NCBI GenBank assembly: GCA_945897785.1
Contig: CAMDGD010000004.1
Location: forward strand, 19,686 to 83,685
DNA length: 64,000 nt
From: Paludibacter jiangxiensis
GTDB lineage: Bacteria > Bacteroidota > Bacteroidia > Bacteroidales > Paludibacteraceae
Direction: 5' to 3'
Shown: positions 25,699 to 35,091 of the stretch, one piece after another
Layout of the letters: each line of letters starts with the position of its first letter
Position numbering within the stretch: position 1 is the first letter of the stretch
Made by a program: the position numbers and the translations under genes
The notes under the pieces: model-generated
Told to the model about the DNA's origin: nothing
Seen by the model: only the letters and a program-made list of their open reading frames with translations
Databases searched by the model: none

Positions 25699-25911
25699 AT
25701 GACGCAAATTAACACCCTAATTGGCATTCTATTACTTATCATCGGATTCCCCATGTTTTTGATTGGGTTCAAAATCATCAATCCTTTTCGCAAAGAAAAA
25801 AACCCTGAGAAAGAATTTATTTTTTACAAAACATGTGGCATTGTGCTCAAGTTTTGTGGTCCTCTATTGTTGATAATTGCCGCTTATTTTATATTCTTTC
25901 TCACACAGTAA
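25699..25911 (+). CDS. Small two-helix membrane protein
   Basis: A 70-residue protein with two transmembrane helices (LIGILLLIIGFPMFLIGF and GPLLLIIAAYFIFFL) separated by a charged loop NPFRKEKNPEKEFIFYK. I do not recognise a family. It has a consensus promoter and stands alone, with 280-base gaps on both sides, so it is probably expressed. Two Cys lie near the start of helix two (TCGIVLKFCG). No function can be proposed. Confidence 0.6.
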   Translation: MTQINTLIGILLLIIGFPMFLIGFKIINPFRKEKNPEKEFIFYKTCGIVLKFCGPLLLIIAAYFIFFLTQ

Positions 25912-26193
25912 GAAAACACTATTTCTAGACAAAAGAACAAAAAGTAAAGATAAAAGGCGGGGGTTCCGTTATAATTAGTCCTAATTAGTGAACCTGCATT
26001 TCTTGTATTTCCAACTTTACTCTGCAAAAATCAGTGCAATCAGTGTTTTTCTTTTAGAGCCAACAATCTTAAACAATAAAAAAAATCTTTCGTTCTTTGT
26101 AACTCAATTGATCAATTTTGTTTAAAAATATACTATCGATAAAAGATTAACTTGTACTTTTAGCCTAAATAAAAAACGATAATAAACATTAAC

Positions 26194-26784
26194 ATGCAAA
26201 AAATTGTTGTTTTTGGTGGAACAGGCTATATAGGTTCATCGCTTTGTGAGGCTTTGCTTAAATCAGGATACGAAGTGATAAGCATATCACAATCTGGTAA
26301 AAACAAGTACTTATCAGATACCGCCGGCAAACACATTTGCTTTATTCGAGCAAATGTACTTAGTGATACTCACTGGCAAGAAAACTTAAACGGGTGCATT
26401 GCCGTTGTAAACAGCATTGGCATTTTATTTCAAAATAAAAAAACAGGCAAAACCTACAAAAGACTAATTACTGATGTAAGCGAAAAAATAGCGCAAGTAG
26501 CTGTGGATAAATCCGTACCTAAATTTATTCATATTTCGGCTATTAAACCACCATTTTTAATGCTACAAAGCTACCATCATCACAAACAGCTAGCCGAAGA
26601 ATATTTATCTAAACAATCCTTTTCACTTCAAATTATTCGTCCACATATCGTTGTTTCTCCTCAAAAACCCCTGTTACTCTTGTTGTATAAAATGCAAGAG
26701 CTTTTGCATTTCTCGTTTAAATACTTTGAATCGATAGATAGCATTAACCAACAAGTACTTCGGTTCTTAAAAAAAACGCCCTAA
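26194..26784 (+). CDS. NAD(P)-binding atypical SDR protein
   Basis: A 196-residue Rossmann protein beginning KIVVFGGTGYIGSSLCEAL, with the GGxGYIG nucleotide loop at residues 7-13, DVSEK and HISAIK strands. It resembles NDUFA9-like/atypical SDRs but is much shorter than their usual ~300 residues and lacks a YxxxK active site, so it is either a binding protein or a reduced form. It stands alone. Substrate unknown. The 280 bases before it hold a short direct repeat of TAATTAG (around 25975-25988) and nothing else clear. Confidence 0.65.
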   Translation: MQKIVVFGGTGYIGSSLCEALLKSGYEVISISQSGKNKYLSDTAGKHICFIRANVLSDTHWQENLNGCIAVVNSIGILFQNKKTGKTYKRLITDVSEKIAQVAVDKSVPKFIHISAIKPPFLMLQSYHHHKQLAEEYLSKQSFSLQIIRPHIVVSPQKPLLLLLYKMQELLHFSFKYFESIDSINQQVLRFLKKTP

Positions 26785-26832
26785 TTTAATAGGAAGATTT
26801 TTTCGAAAAATTATTTTCTAAGCATATTTCAA

Positions 26833-26840
26833 TATCTTTG
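26833..26840 (+). promoter_or_regulatory. -7 element of the HExxH/propeller gene
   Basis: TATCTTTG at 26833-26840, 20 bases before the GTG start; no clear TTTG at -33. Leader would be about 14 bases. Confidence 0.5.
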
Positions 26841-26860
26841 GCTTTTAAAATTCGTTTATT

Positions 26861-29707
26861 GTGAAAAATCATCGTATAAAATTGCTTTTTGCACTCCTTT
26901 TTTGGGGAGTGTTTCTGCCTGCTTTCGCTCAGTATTTTGGGGGATTTTCTAATAAAGCCCCCTGGTTTCAACTTGAAACGACTTATGCACGAATTATTTT
27001 TCCGGCAGGACTATCAATGCAAGCCAACAACGTGGCCAACAATATCGACTGGCTTATTCAAACACAAGATTCCTCACGCAACTTTCGCTTGCGAAAAATT
27101 GACATTGTACTTAACAACCAAGCCGTAGAATCAAACGGCTATGTTAGTTCGGTTCCCTACCATTCGATGTTTTTTCTTACCCCGCCTCAAAACGGAAATG
27201 TATTTGGCACAACCCCATGGCTAGAAGAACTAACCATACACGAGTACCGGCATGTTTGGCAATACAACCAAATGCGAAGCCGGTTAGCCAATGCCTTGTA
27301 TTGGGTAGCCGGAGATAAAGGCTGGGGCGGATACATCCATATTATCTTCCCCAATTGGTATTTTGAAGGTGATGCTATTCACTCAGAAACAAAATTTACG
27401 CATTCAGGTAGAGGGCGATTGCCTTACTTTTCGTTAACACAAAGAGCCATGGCGTTGGATAGCATTAACTACAAATACATTAAACTCCGTAACGGTTCAT
27501 ACAAAGACCCTCTACCTAATCACTACGAATATGGCTATCACCTAGTGAGTTATGGAAATAAGCAATTTGGTGAAAGCGGATGGAATAGAATTATAAAAAA
27601 CACCTCAAGCCTGAAAAGCTTTTTTTATCCCTTCTCATCGGCCATAAAAAAAGAAAGCGGTATGCGCGCAAAAAAATTTTACCAAGCCATGCTCAAAGAT
27701 TTTTCGGAATACACCAACAAACAACAAGCAAACAGAACCATAAGCACATACACCCCGCTTACAATAAAAACAAAAACCGTTAGTAATTATTACCAGGCTG
27801 TTTTTGAAACCGACTCTACGCTATTGGTACTCAAAAATAGCTACAAAGAAATCCTTTCCTTATATCGGCTACACCTACAAACAAGAAAAGAACAAAAACT
27901 ATACGAAATAGGCTACCTAGATAACCCGTGGTTTAGTTACGCAAATAATACCGTAGTGTGGTCGGAATTTCGACATGATAAAAGGTATTGGAATACCGGC
28001 TACTCCATTATTCGCAAGCTTAATTTGAAGACGCTAAAGTGCATTGATCTAACTAAAGAATCGCGGTATTTTTCGCCGGCACTATCACCCAACGGACAAA
28101 ACATCGCTGTAATAGAACATACCGATCAGCAAGAAACGTCCCTTAAAATTATTGATGCCATTACCGGCTTAGAGAAAGAAAAAATTGATGCTGCAGCGAT
28201 TCAATCAACTCTGGACAATAAACCTAAATCATCCGAATATTACAAAACAACCATAAGTTCACCTTGCTATTGGAACGATGGGTCGGCCATCCTTTTTATC
28301 CGTAAAATAAACGAAAAAAATTCGCTTTGCAGCTATCACTTTGCTAGTGGAACACTTACAGAATATCCTCAAAATACTAATTTCCAAATTCCTAAGGGCA
28401 TAGCAGTAACAAACCCTATAAAACAAGGAAATCTTATATATTTTTCTGCTTCGCACCAAGGTATAGATGATATTTTTTACATTGATACTACTACCGACTC
28501 ATGCTACCGTGCAACGAGCAGTAAACTAGGAGCTTATTATCCCGCCATCTCTCCCAATGGAAAATCCTTGGTGTTTAGCAACTATTCTTTATACGGATTT
28601 AAGTTAGCACAAATGGACTTACCAACTAATCCTGAAAAGCTTTCGGCTCATACATTCGAAAAAGCATATTATAGTTCCGAAATTTATGCTGACACACAAG
28701 CCGTACTCTCCGAAAAAACTCATACAAACACCTATGCCTTAAGCAAATATCCTCGCTTACCAAAAGCAATTAACTTTCATTCATGGGGGATCGATGCAAA
28801 CGAATACGAAACAGGCTTAGCTCTTCAATCAGACAATATATTGTTTAATACCAGCTTGTACGGAGGAGTGTTTTACAATTACAACAACCAACTTATCAAC
28901 AGCAAAATGAGTGCGTATTACGGTCGGTATACGGCCATTTTATATGGTGGATATGCCCATGCATCAGACCACCGCGTTGACTTACAATTACTAGAAACAG
29001 GGGGCATTGTTCCTCTCGATTTCTCAACAGCAAAATTCAGTAAATCAGTATCTTTTCAGATGGGATATATGCACCAACAAGTGCTTATTGACGGCACAGA
29101 CAACTATGATTTCTCCGGCGTACACCTAACTATAAGCGCACAAAACTATAAGCTCCAGGCCAAACAACAAGTTGGTCCAACCAAAGGAATATCAGCCCAA
29201 TTGGATTGGAAAAAAGGCATGTTGAATAAGGAATATGACATTCCCGACTTAACGATAAAATCGAACCTATACTTGCCCGGAGTAGCAAAAACGCATGCCA
29301 TAAAAGTACAATTAAGCCAAAAATTACAAGCACTTGACGGCTACTTTATGGACGAAATGTCGTACTCAAGAGGATACTTACGACCAGATTCTAGCTTTGT
29401 ATCATACGGAAAAATTGGCCTCAACTACCAACTCCCACTAGCCTACCCTGAGTTTGGCATTTATAGCATTTTTTATATGAAACGGCTTCGGCTTAACCTA
29501 TTTGCCGATTTTAGTAAGGCTACCATAGCCCACTACAACCAAACAACCTCCAATCAACTGTATCGCTCTGCAGGTGCCGAACTTTTTTTTGATATTCGAT
29601 GGTTTAACCGTTTTGAAGCGCCCCTGTTTATTCGCTATTCTTACTGTTTTTCTACCACAAACAAAACACTTGCTTGGGAATTTGGCACGCCGATAATTGT
29701 TTTTTAA
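26861..29707 (+). CDS. Secreted HExxH metallopeptidase-like protein with TolB-type propeller and possible C-terminal barrel
   Basis: A 948-residue exported protein, start GTG at 26861. A signal peptide (LLFALLFWGVFLPAFAQ) is followed by a gluzincin-like zinc site: HEYRHVWQ at about residues 127-134 and, 40 residues on, FPNWYFEGDAIHSE, whose Glu would be the third ligand. The middle has repeats of the WD40/TolB type (YFSPALSPNGQNIAVI, YYPAISPNGKSLVFS). The last ~300 residues are rich in aromatic beta strands (SLYGGVFYNYNNQ, AYYGRYTAILYGGY) and end IVF, as in outer-membrane barrels. So it may be an outer-membrane-anchored peptidase. Substrate unknown; it stands alone upstream of rimP. Confidence 0.75.
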   Translation: MKNHRIKLLFALLFWGVFLPAFAQYFGGFSNKAPWFQLETTYARIIFPAGLSMQANNVANNIDWLIQTQDSSRNFRLRKIDIVLNNQAVESNGYVSSVPYHSMFFLTPPQNGNVFGTTPWLEELTIHEYRHVWQYNQMRSRLANALYWVAGDKGWGGYIHIIFPNWYFEGDAIHSETKFTHSGRGRLPYFSLTQRAMALDSINYKYIKLRNGSYKDPLPNHYEYGYHLVSYGNKQFGESGWNRIIKNTSSLKSFFYPFSSAIKKESGMRAKKFYQAMLKDFSEYTNKQQANRTISTYTPLTIKTKTVSNYYQAVFETDSTLLVLKNSYKEILSLYRLHLQTRKEQKLYEIGYLDNPWFSYANNTVVWSEFRHDKRYWNTGYSIIRKLNLKTLKCIDLTKESRYFSPALSPNGQNIAVIEHTDQQETSLKIIDAITGLEKEKIDAAAIQSTLDNKPKSSEYYKTTISSPCYWNDGSAILFIRKINEKNSLCSYHFASGTLTEYPQNTNFQIPKGIAVTNPIKQGNLIYFSASHQGIDDIFYIDTTTDSCYRATSSKLGAYYPAISPNGKSLVFSNYSLYGFKLAQMDLPTNPEKLSAHTFEKAYYSSEIYADTQAVLSEKTHTNTYALSKYPRLPKAINFHSWGIDANEYETGLALQSDNILFNTSLYGGVFYNYNNQLINSKMSAYYGRYTAILYGGYAHASDHRVDLQLLETGGIVPLDFSTAKFSKSVSFQMGYMHQQVLIDGTDNYDFSGVHLTISAQNYKLQAKQQVGPTKGISAQLDWKKGMLNKEYDIPDLTIKSNLYLPGVAKTHAIKVQLSQKLQALDGYFMDEMSYSRGYLRPDSSFVSYGKIGLNYQLPLAYPEFGIYSIFYMKRLRLNLFADFSKATIAHYNQTTSNQLYRSAGAELFFDIRWFNRFEAPLFIRYSYCFSTTNKTLAWEFGTPIIVF

Positions 29708-29746
29708 GAAAAATGACCTAAAAAGGGCTTATAAAAAGTGTAAAAA

Positions 29747-29777
29747 TTTGCACATCAAAATTTTATGTATAACTTTG
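29747..29777 (+). promoter_or_regulatory. Promoter of the rimP-nusA-infB operon
   Basis: TTTG at 29747-29750, a 19-base spacer, TAACTTTG at 29770-29777: a full consensus match. The transcript would start near 29783, giving a ~60-base leader that holds the hairpin at 29797-29824. Confidence 0.85.
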
Positions 29778-29796
29778 CGTGCGAATTGAAAGATAG

Positions 29797-29825
29797 AAAG
29801 GGGGGACAGCTAGTCCCCCTCTTTG
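29797..29825 (+). promoter_or_regulatory. Leader hairpin of rimP-nusA-infB (attenuator-like)
   Basis: GGGGGAC (29801-29807), loop AGCTA, GTCCCCC (29813-29819), extended by AAAG and CTTT with one bulged base. The stem is unusually GC-rich for this genome and is followed by CTTTG, a weak T tract. In E. coli the nusA operon leader is controlled by NusA through termination; a comparable role here is inference. Confidence 0.65.
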
Positions 29826-29842
29826 TTCACTATAAGTCAACT

Positions 29843-30310
29843 ATGCTAGACAAAACCATTGTATATCAAATTGTTGAGGAGAAAATCCAAAATACAGATT
29901 ATTTTATCGTCGATGTAAAAGTTACTCCCGACAACCAAATAACAGTAGAAATTGATTGCCAAAATGGCGTTGATATAGACTTTTGTACTGAACTATTGCG
30001 TTATATAGAATCGATTTTTGACAGAGAAGTTGAAGACTACGCTCTAGAAGTTGGTTCGGCTGGACTAACCCAACCATTTAAAGTAATAAAACAATACAAA
30101 AAAAACATAGGAAACGAAGTAGAGGTACTGTCAAAAAGCGGACAAAAACTTAGTGGGGTTTTATTGTCCGCAGAAGAAAATGGCTTCGAAATTGAAATTG
30201 AAAAACTAGTAAAAACCGAAGGAGCAAAACGAAAAATCAGCATAAAAGAAAAAATACCATTCCTTTACGAAGAAGTAAAATATACTAAATACATTATCAG
30301 ATTTAAATAA
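29843..30310 (+). CDS. rimP: Ribosome maturation factor RimP
   Basis: A 155-residue RimP needed for 30S assembly. The ATG at 29843 (MLDKTIVYQIVEEKI) is the better start; the longer frame (from 29765) would translate the leader hairpin. Motifs: VDVKVTPDNQITVEIDCQNGVDIDFCTEL and YALEVGSAGLTQPF (family EVGSPG variant with A for P), then a C-terminal Sm-like domain with GVLLSAEENGFEIE. It is the first gene of the rimP-nusA-infB operon, with nusA 2 bp later. Confidence 0.92.
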   Translation: MLDKTIVYQIVEEKIQNTDYFIVDVKVTPDNQITVEIDCQNGVDIDFCTELLRYIESIFDREVEDYALEVGSAGLTQPFKVIKQYKKNIGNEVEVLSKSGQKLSGVLLSAEENGFEIEIEKLVKTEGAKRKISIKEKIPFLYEEVKYTKYIIRFK

Positions 30311-30312
30311 CC

Positions 30313-31584
30313 ATGAGCAAAGTAGAAAGCATCAATTTGATTGATACATTTTCGGAGTTTAAGGACCTGAAAAATATCGACAGAACAACTATGGTAAGTG
30401 TGTTGGAAGAGTCTTTCCGAAGCGTAATTATTAAAATGTTCGGTAGCGATGAGAATTATGATGTCATTATCAATCCTGACAAAGGCGATTTTGAAATTTG
30501 GCGAAACCGCGAAGTTGTTGCCGATAAAGACTTAGAAGACAAGAACACGCAAATTTCGTTAAGCGAAGCAAAAAAAATCGATTCCGATTACGAAATTGGA
30601 GAAGAAGTTACCGATGCTGTTGAATTTCTAAAATTTGGTCGTCGTGCCATTTTAACTCTACGCCAAACGCTCGCTTCAAAAATTCTTGAACTACAAAAAG
30701 ACAGTCTATACACAAAATACAGTGAAATGATTGGCGAAATTGTTAGCGGAGAGGTATACCAGGTTTGGAAAAAAGAAATATTATTGCTGGATGACGAAGG
30801 CAACGAAATGCTATTGCCAAAAACAGAACAAATACCCTCTGATTTTTACCGTAAAGGAGAAACTGTTCGTGCCGTAATTGCCAAAGTGGACAACAACAAT
30901 AATAACCCCAAAATTATACTTTCTCGTACCTCTCCGGTGTTTTTAGAACGATTATTTGAACTTGAAGTGCCTGAAATCAACGAGGGGCTAATTACCATTA
31001 AAAAAATTGCACGCATTCCAGGCGAAAGAGCCAAAGTAGCTGTTGAGTCATACGACGACAGAATTGACCCTGTTGGTGCTTGCGTTGGAATAAAAGGATC
31101 GCGTATTCATGGCATTGTACGGGAATTACGCAACGAGAATATTGACGTAGTAAACTACACTCCAAACATCACCTTATTTATTGCCCGCTCATTGAGCCCT
31201 GCAAAAATTTCATCTATTCGTATCAACGATGAACTGAAAAAAGCTGAAGTATATTTGAAACCCGAAGAGGTATCTCAAGCCATTGGTAAAGGAGGCTCAA
31301 ACATTAAATTGGCTAGCTTACTTACAGAATATGTGTTGGATGTTTACCGCGAATTAGACGAAGAAAACGAAGAAGATATTTACTTGGATGAATTCGGCGA
31401 CGAAATTGATGCTTGGGTTATCGAAGCCTTAAAAGCCATAGGATGCGACACCGCAAAAAGCGTGTTAGCATTATCAAAAGAAGAATTGATGAAAAGAGCC
31501 GATTTAGAAGAAGAAACCGTAGCAACTATTCTGCATGTTTTAGCGGCAGAATTTGAAGATGAAACAGAAGTTGAAAAAGCATAA
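30313..31584 (+). CDS. nusA: Transcription termination/antitermination factor NusA
   Basis: A 423-residue NusA. From the start: the N-terminal RNA-polymerase-binding domain (to about 125), an S1 domain (GEIVSGEVYQVWKKEILLLDDEGNEMLLP, about 138-205), KH domains with DPVGACVGIKGSRIHGIVREL and AIGKGGSNIKLASLL, and a C-terminal helical region with acidic tail. It lacks the two long acidic repeats of E. coli NusA. It pairs with RimP and IF-2 in one operon, all acting on rRNA and translation. Confidence 0.96.
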   Translation: MSKVESINLIDTFSEFKDLKNIDRTTMVSVLEESFRSVIIKMFGSDENYDVIINPDKGDFEIWRNREVVADKDLEDKNTQISLSEAKKIDSDYEIGEEVTDAVEFLKFGRRAILTLRQTLASKILELQKDSLYTKYSEMIGEIVSGEVYQVWKKEILLLDDEGNEMLLPKTEQIPSDFYRKGETVRAVIAKVDNNNNNPKIILSRTSPVFLERLFELEVPEINEGLITIKKIARIPGERAKVAVESYDDRIDPVGACVGIKGSRIHGIVRELRNENIDVVNYTPNITLFIARSLSPAKISSIRINDELKKAEVYLKPEEVSQAIGKGGSNIKLASLLTEYVLDVYRELDEENEEDIYLDEFGDEIDAWVIEALKAIGCDTAKSVLALSKEELMKRADLEEETVATILHVLAAEFEDETEVEKA

Positions 31585-31639
31585 AACATCTTGTTTTAGA
31601 TAACAATCCCCTTTTCTTTTTAATAGTTAAATTATTTGT

Positions 31640-34468
31640 ATGTCGATTAGATTAAGTAAAGTAGTAAAAGATTTAAATGTAGGGCTTTCTACTGCGGTAG
31701 AGTACCTGCAAAAAAAAGGACAAAGTGTTGATGCAAATCCGAATAGTAAAATTTCAGAGGAGCAATACACATTGCTAATTAAGGAATTTAGTACCGACAA
31801 AAATCTGCGCATAGAATCGGAGAAATTCAGTCAACAACGACAAGAGAAAGAAAAAGCGCCAACCGTTTCTTTAGAAGGATATCAAGATAAAAAACCAGTT
31901 GAAGAAGAAAAGGTAACCGAAATAATTGAGATAAAAGTGGAAAAAACACAATTTCCTCAAATTAAAACGGTTGGTAAAATTGATTTGGATCAGTTTGCGA
32001 AAAAATCGGAGAAAAAAGAAACAGCACCTGCCATTATTATTGAAAAAGAAGAGGAACCGATTGTTGAAGCTACTGAAGAAGTTAACGTTGAAGCTATTGA
32101 ACCAATTATTGTAGTAGAAGAAAAAATAATTGAAACAGCTATAGTTGAAGAGTTGCCCGCTCCAACTGCTCCGGTAGAAGCAGAACTATACACACTAGGG
32201 ACACCTACACTTAGAAATACACCTAAGGTAATCGATAAAATTGATTTATCGGCTATAAACGACAAAACCAGACCGGATAAAAAATCGAAAGAAGAAAAGA
32301 AAAAAGAACGATTAGCCCGCGAACGGATTATAATTGACTTAAAAAAACAGCAACTACAAGAAAAAGAAAAGAATAAAGTAAAAACTGATGGGGCAGAAGA
32401 TACAACCGAAGGTGGTATTAAGAAAAAACGCATCCGAATAAATCAGGAAAAAGTAGATATAAACAGACCTGCACCAAATTTCCAAGCCATTAAACAGGGA
32501 CAAAAACCAGCTGGTACTGGTAGTAGTCAAAACAACAAACCAAAATTTAAGAAAACAGCCAAAACAGAAGTTGACGAAGAAGCAGTTCAACGGCAAGTAA
32601 AAGAAACATTGGCTCGTCTTACCGAGAAAAAAGTAAAAGGAGGGAAACACCGTCGCGATAAACGGGAGGCAATGTCTCAACGACAATCGCAACAAGCTGA
32701 AGCGGAAAGACAAGCTGAACAAACCATAAAACTTACCGAGTTTGTTACTGCCAGCGAACTAGCCTCAATGATGGATGTAACTGTGAATCAAGTTATTGCA
32801 ACTTGTATGAACCTAGGCATTATGGTTTCTATCAACCAACGATTGGATGCAGAAACTATCAATATTGTTGCCGATGAATTTGGTTTTAAAACCGAATATG
32901 TTAGTGCCGAAGTGGTAAGTGCTATTGCTGAAGAAATTGATGCTCCTGAAGATTTGCTCGAGCGCGCACCAATTGTTACCGTAATGGGGCATGTGGATCA
33001 TGGAAAAACATCACTCTTAGACCATATCCGCAAAGCCAACGTAATTGCCGGTGAAGCAGGTGGAATAACTCAACACATAGGGGCATATAACGTTAAACTA
33101 GACGATGGTCGTCGTATTACTTTTCTTGACACTCCAGGACACGAGGCCTTTACTGCTATGCGTGCTCGTGGAGCAAAAGTAACCGATATCGCTATCATCA
33201 TTATTGCAGCAGATGATGATGTTATGCCTCAAACAATCGAAGCTATAAACCATGCTTCTGCTGCAGGCGTACCTATAGTATTTGCAATTAATAAAATTGA
33301 TAAACCCAACGCCAACCCAGAGAAAATTAAAGAAGCCTTGGCCAATATGAATTATTTGGTGGAAGATTGGGGCGGAAAATACCAGTCGCAAGATATATCG
33401 TCAAAAGCAGGAATTAATATTAACGAACTTCTAGAAAAAGTATTACTAGAAGCAGAATTATTGGATCTAAAAGCCAATCCAGACAGAAAAGCGGCCGGTT
33501 CTGTAATCGAGTCTTCTTTGGATAAAGGACGCGGATTTGTTTCTACCATATTGATTCAAAACGGTACGTTACGGATTGGTGATGTGGTGTTGGCCGGACA
33601 ATATCATGGTAAAGTAAAAGCCATGTTTAACGAACGAAACCAACGAATTACCGAAGCCGGACCTAGTGCTCCTGCTTTAATTTTAGGATTAAACGGCGCC
33701 CCTCAGGCAGGTGACAACATCAATGTTATATCGAGCGAACAAGAAGCACGCGATATTGCCAATAAACGGGAACAATTACAACGGGAACAGGGCTTACGGA
33801 CTTCGCGCCACTTAACGCTTGATGAAATTGGACGACGGATAGCGTTAGGCAGTTTCCAAGAATTAAATGTTATTGTTAAGGGCGATGTGGATGGTTCTAT
33901 CGAAGCGCTATCCGATTCCTTAATCAAACTATCTACCGACGAAATACAGGTAAATGTAATTCACAAAGCTGTAGGTGCCATTTCTGAGTCAGATATTATG
34001 TTGGCTGCGGCTTCCAATGCTATTATCGTAGGCTTCCAAGTTAGACCATCTATGGCTGCACGAAAATTAGCCGAAAAAGAAGAAATCGACATCCGCTTGT
34101 ACTCCATAATCTATGATGCCATAGAAGAACTTAAATCGGCCATGGAAGGAATGCTTTCTCCGGATATCAAAGAAGAAATTATTGGTACTGTAGAAATTAG
34201 AGAGGTATTCAAAATTACCAAAGTAGGTACTGTAGCCGGCTGTATGGTAAAAGAAGGCAAAATAAAAAGAGGCTCAAAGATACGACTAATCAGAGATGGT
34301 ATTGTGATTTATACTAGCGAACTTGCTTCCTTAAAACGATTTAAAGAAGATGTGAAAGAAGTAACTCACGGCTATGAGTGCGGACTAAACCTACATAATT
34401 ATAACGATATTCGCATAGGTGATTTAGTTGAAGCATACGAAGAAACAGAAGTTAAAAAAACATTATAA
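31640..34468 (+). CDS. infB: Translation initiation factor IF-2
   Basis: A 942-residue GTPase that brings initiator tRNA to the 30S subunit. The N-terminal IF2-N helix ([21 protein letters not shown]) is followed by a long, charged and low-complexity linker (about 60-350, Glu/Lys/Val-rich), a second IF2-N motif ([22 protein letters not shown]), then the G domain: GHVDHGKT at residues 450-457, [13 protein letters not shown]. Domains II-IV follow, with [17 protein letters not shown]. Length is typical for Bacteroidota. A terminator lies just downstream. Confidence 0.97.
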   Translation: MSIRLSKVVKDLNVGLSTAVEYLQKKGQSVDANPNSKISEEQYTLLIKEFSTDKNLRIESEKFSQQRQEKEKAPTVSLEGYQDKKPVEEEKVTEIIEIKVEKTQFPQIKTVGKIDLDQFAKKSEKKETAPAIIIEKEEEPIVEATEEVNVEAIEPIIVVEEKIIETAIVEELPAPTAPVEAELYTLGTPTLRNTPKVIDKIDLSAINDKTRPDKKSKEEKKKERLARERIIIDLKKQQLQEKEKNKVKTDGAEDTTEGGIKKKRIRINQEKVDINRPAPNFQAIKQGQKPAGTGSSQNNKPKFKKTAKTEVDEEAVQRQVKETLARLTEKKVKGGKHRRDKREAMSQRQSQQAEAERQAEQTIKLTEFVTASELASMMDVTVNQVIATCMNLGIMVSINQRLDAETINIVADEFGFKTEYVSAEVVSAIAEEIDAPEDLLERAPIVTVMGHVDHGKTSLLDHIRKANVIAGEAGGITQHIGAYNVKLDDGRRITFLDTPGHEAFTAMRARGAKVTDIAIIIIAADDDVMPQTIEAINHASAAGVPIVFAINKIDKPNANPEKIKEALANMNYLVEDWGGKYQSQDISSKAGININELLEKVLLEAELLDLKANPDRKAAGSVIESSLDKGRGFVSTILIQNGTLRIGDVVLAGQYHGKVKAMFNERNQRITEAGPSAPALILGLNGAPQAGDNINVISSEQEARDIANKREQLQREQGLRTSRHLTLDEIGRRIALGSFQELNVIVKGDVDGSIEALSDSLIKLSTDEIQVNVIHKAVGAISESDIMLAAASNAIIVGFQVRPSMAARKLAEKEEIDIRLYSIIYDAIEELKSAMEGMLSPDIKEEIIGTVEIREVFKITKVGTVAGCMVKEGKIKRGSKIRLIRDGIVIYTSELASLKRFKEDVKEVTHGYECGLNLHNYNDIRIGDLVEAYEETEVKKTL

Positions 34469-34480
34469 CAACCTTATTAT

Positions 34481-34508
34481 AAGTCGGATTTTATATCCGA
34501 CTTTTTTT
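34481..34508 (+). terminator. Terminator after infB
   Basis: AAGTCGGAT (34481-34489), loop TTTAT, ATCCGACTT (34495-34503), then TTTTT. Only 8 bases separate it from the cvpA start. Confidence 0.93.
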
Positions 34509-34515
34509 ACCAACC

Positions 34516-35010
34516 ATGAATTATATTGATATAATCATTCTTGTTCTGCTAATTTATGCCTTGATAAAAGGAATTCTAAAAGGTTTTGTACTTCAGTTTT
34601 TTTCCTTGGTAGGAATTTTTATAGGTATTTATATTGCTAAAGTGCATATAAACACAATAGCATTAGTTATAAGTGCATGGACACAATTAGAACTAGCATA
34701 CGCCAAACCTATAGCCTATTTAATTATTTTCTTAGTGGTTATAACAATGTCGCATTTTGTGGCTAAGATTATAGATAAATCATTTAATATCAGTTTATTA
34801 AAATGGTTAAATAACTTACTTGGAGCAAGTTTAGGTCTACTTAAGTATGCATTGATGTTAAGTATATTGCTAAATGTTATGGAGGCAATCGACACAAATA
34901 ACAAACTAATTAGCATGGAATCAAAAAACAAGTCTTCGTTCTATTCACCTATACTACAAGTGGTTCCGAAGATAATGCCTTTTATACAAAAGGACTTTTT
35001 GAAAAATTAA
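34516..35010 (+). CDS. CvpA-family membrane protein
   Basis: A 164-residue protein with four hydrophobic helices (IDIIILVLLIYALIKGILKGF, FSLVGIFIGIYIA, IAYLIIFLVVITMSHFVA, LGASLGLLKYALMLSILLNV). The start, with its ALIKGILKGFVLQFFSLVG motif, matches CvpA, linked elsewhere with colicin V production and purine metabolism. It follows the infB terminator by 8 bp and precedes sufB; I recall the same position in Bacteroides-type genomes. Its function here is unknown; it may be read through from the operon before it. Confidence 0.85.
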   Translation: MNYIDIIILVLLIYALIKGILKGFVLQFFSLVGIFIGIYIAKVHINTIALVISAWTQLELAYAKPIAYLIIFLVVITMSHFVAKIIDKSFNISLLKWLNNLLGASLGLLKYALMLSILLNVMEAIDTNNKLISMESKNKSSFYSPILQVVPKIMPFIQKDFLKN

Positions 35011-35026
35011 CTAAGGAATTAAAGTA

Positions 35027-35071
35027 ATTTAGGTATCTAAATACCTAAATAAAATATTTTTTTTATCTTTG
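35027..35071 (+). promoter_or_regulatory. suf promoter with overlapping palindrome
   Basis: A perfect inverted repeat: ATTTAGGTAT (35027-35036), CTAA, ATACCTAAAT (35041-35050). The -7 box TATCTTTG is at 35064-35071, 21 bases before the sufB ATG. The right arm of the palindrome falls on the -33 position, so a bound protein should control sufBCDSE. No Rrf2/IscR-type regulator gene is in the window. Confidence 0.75.
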
Positions 35072-35091
35072 TAAATCAAAAGTAAAAAAGC

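Noticed and set aside
29765..29842. Upstream ATG start for RimP
   Set aside because: It would lie before the expected transcript start and translate the leader hairpin; the residues do not resemble RimP.
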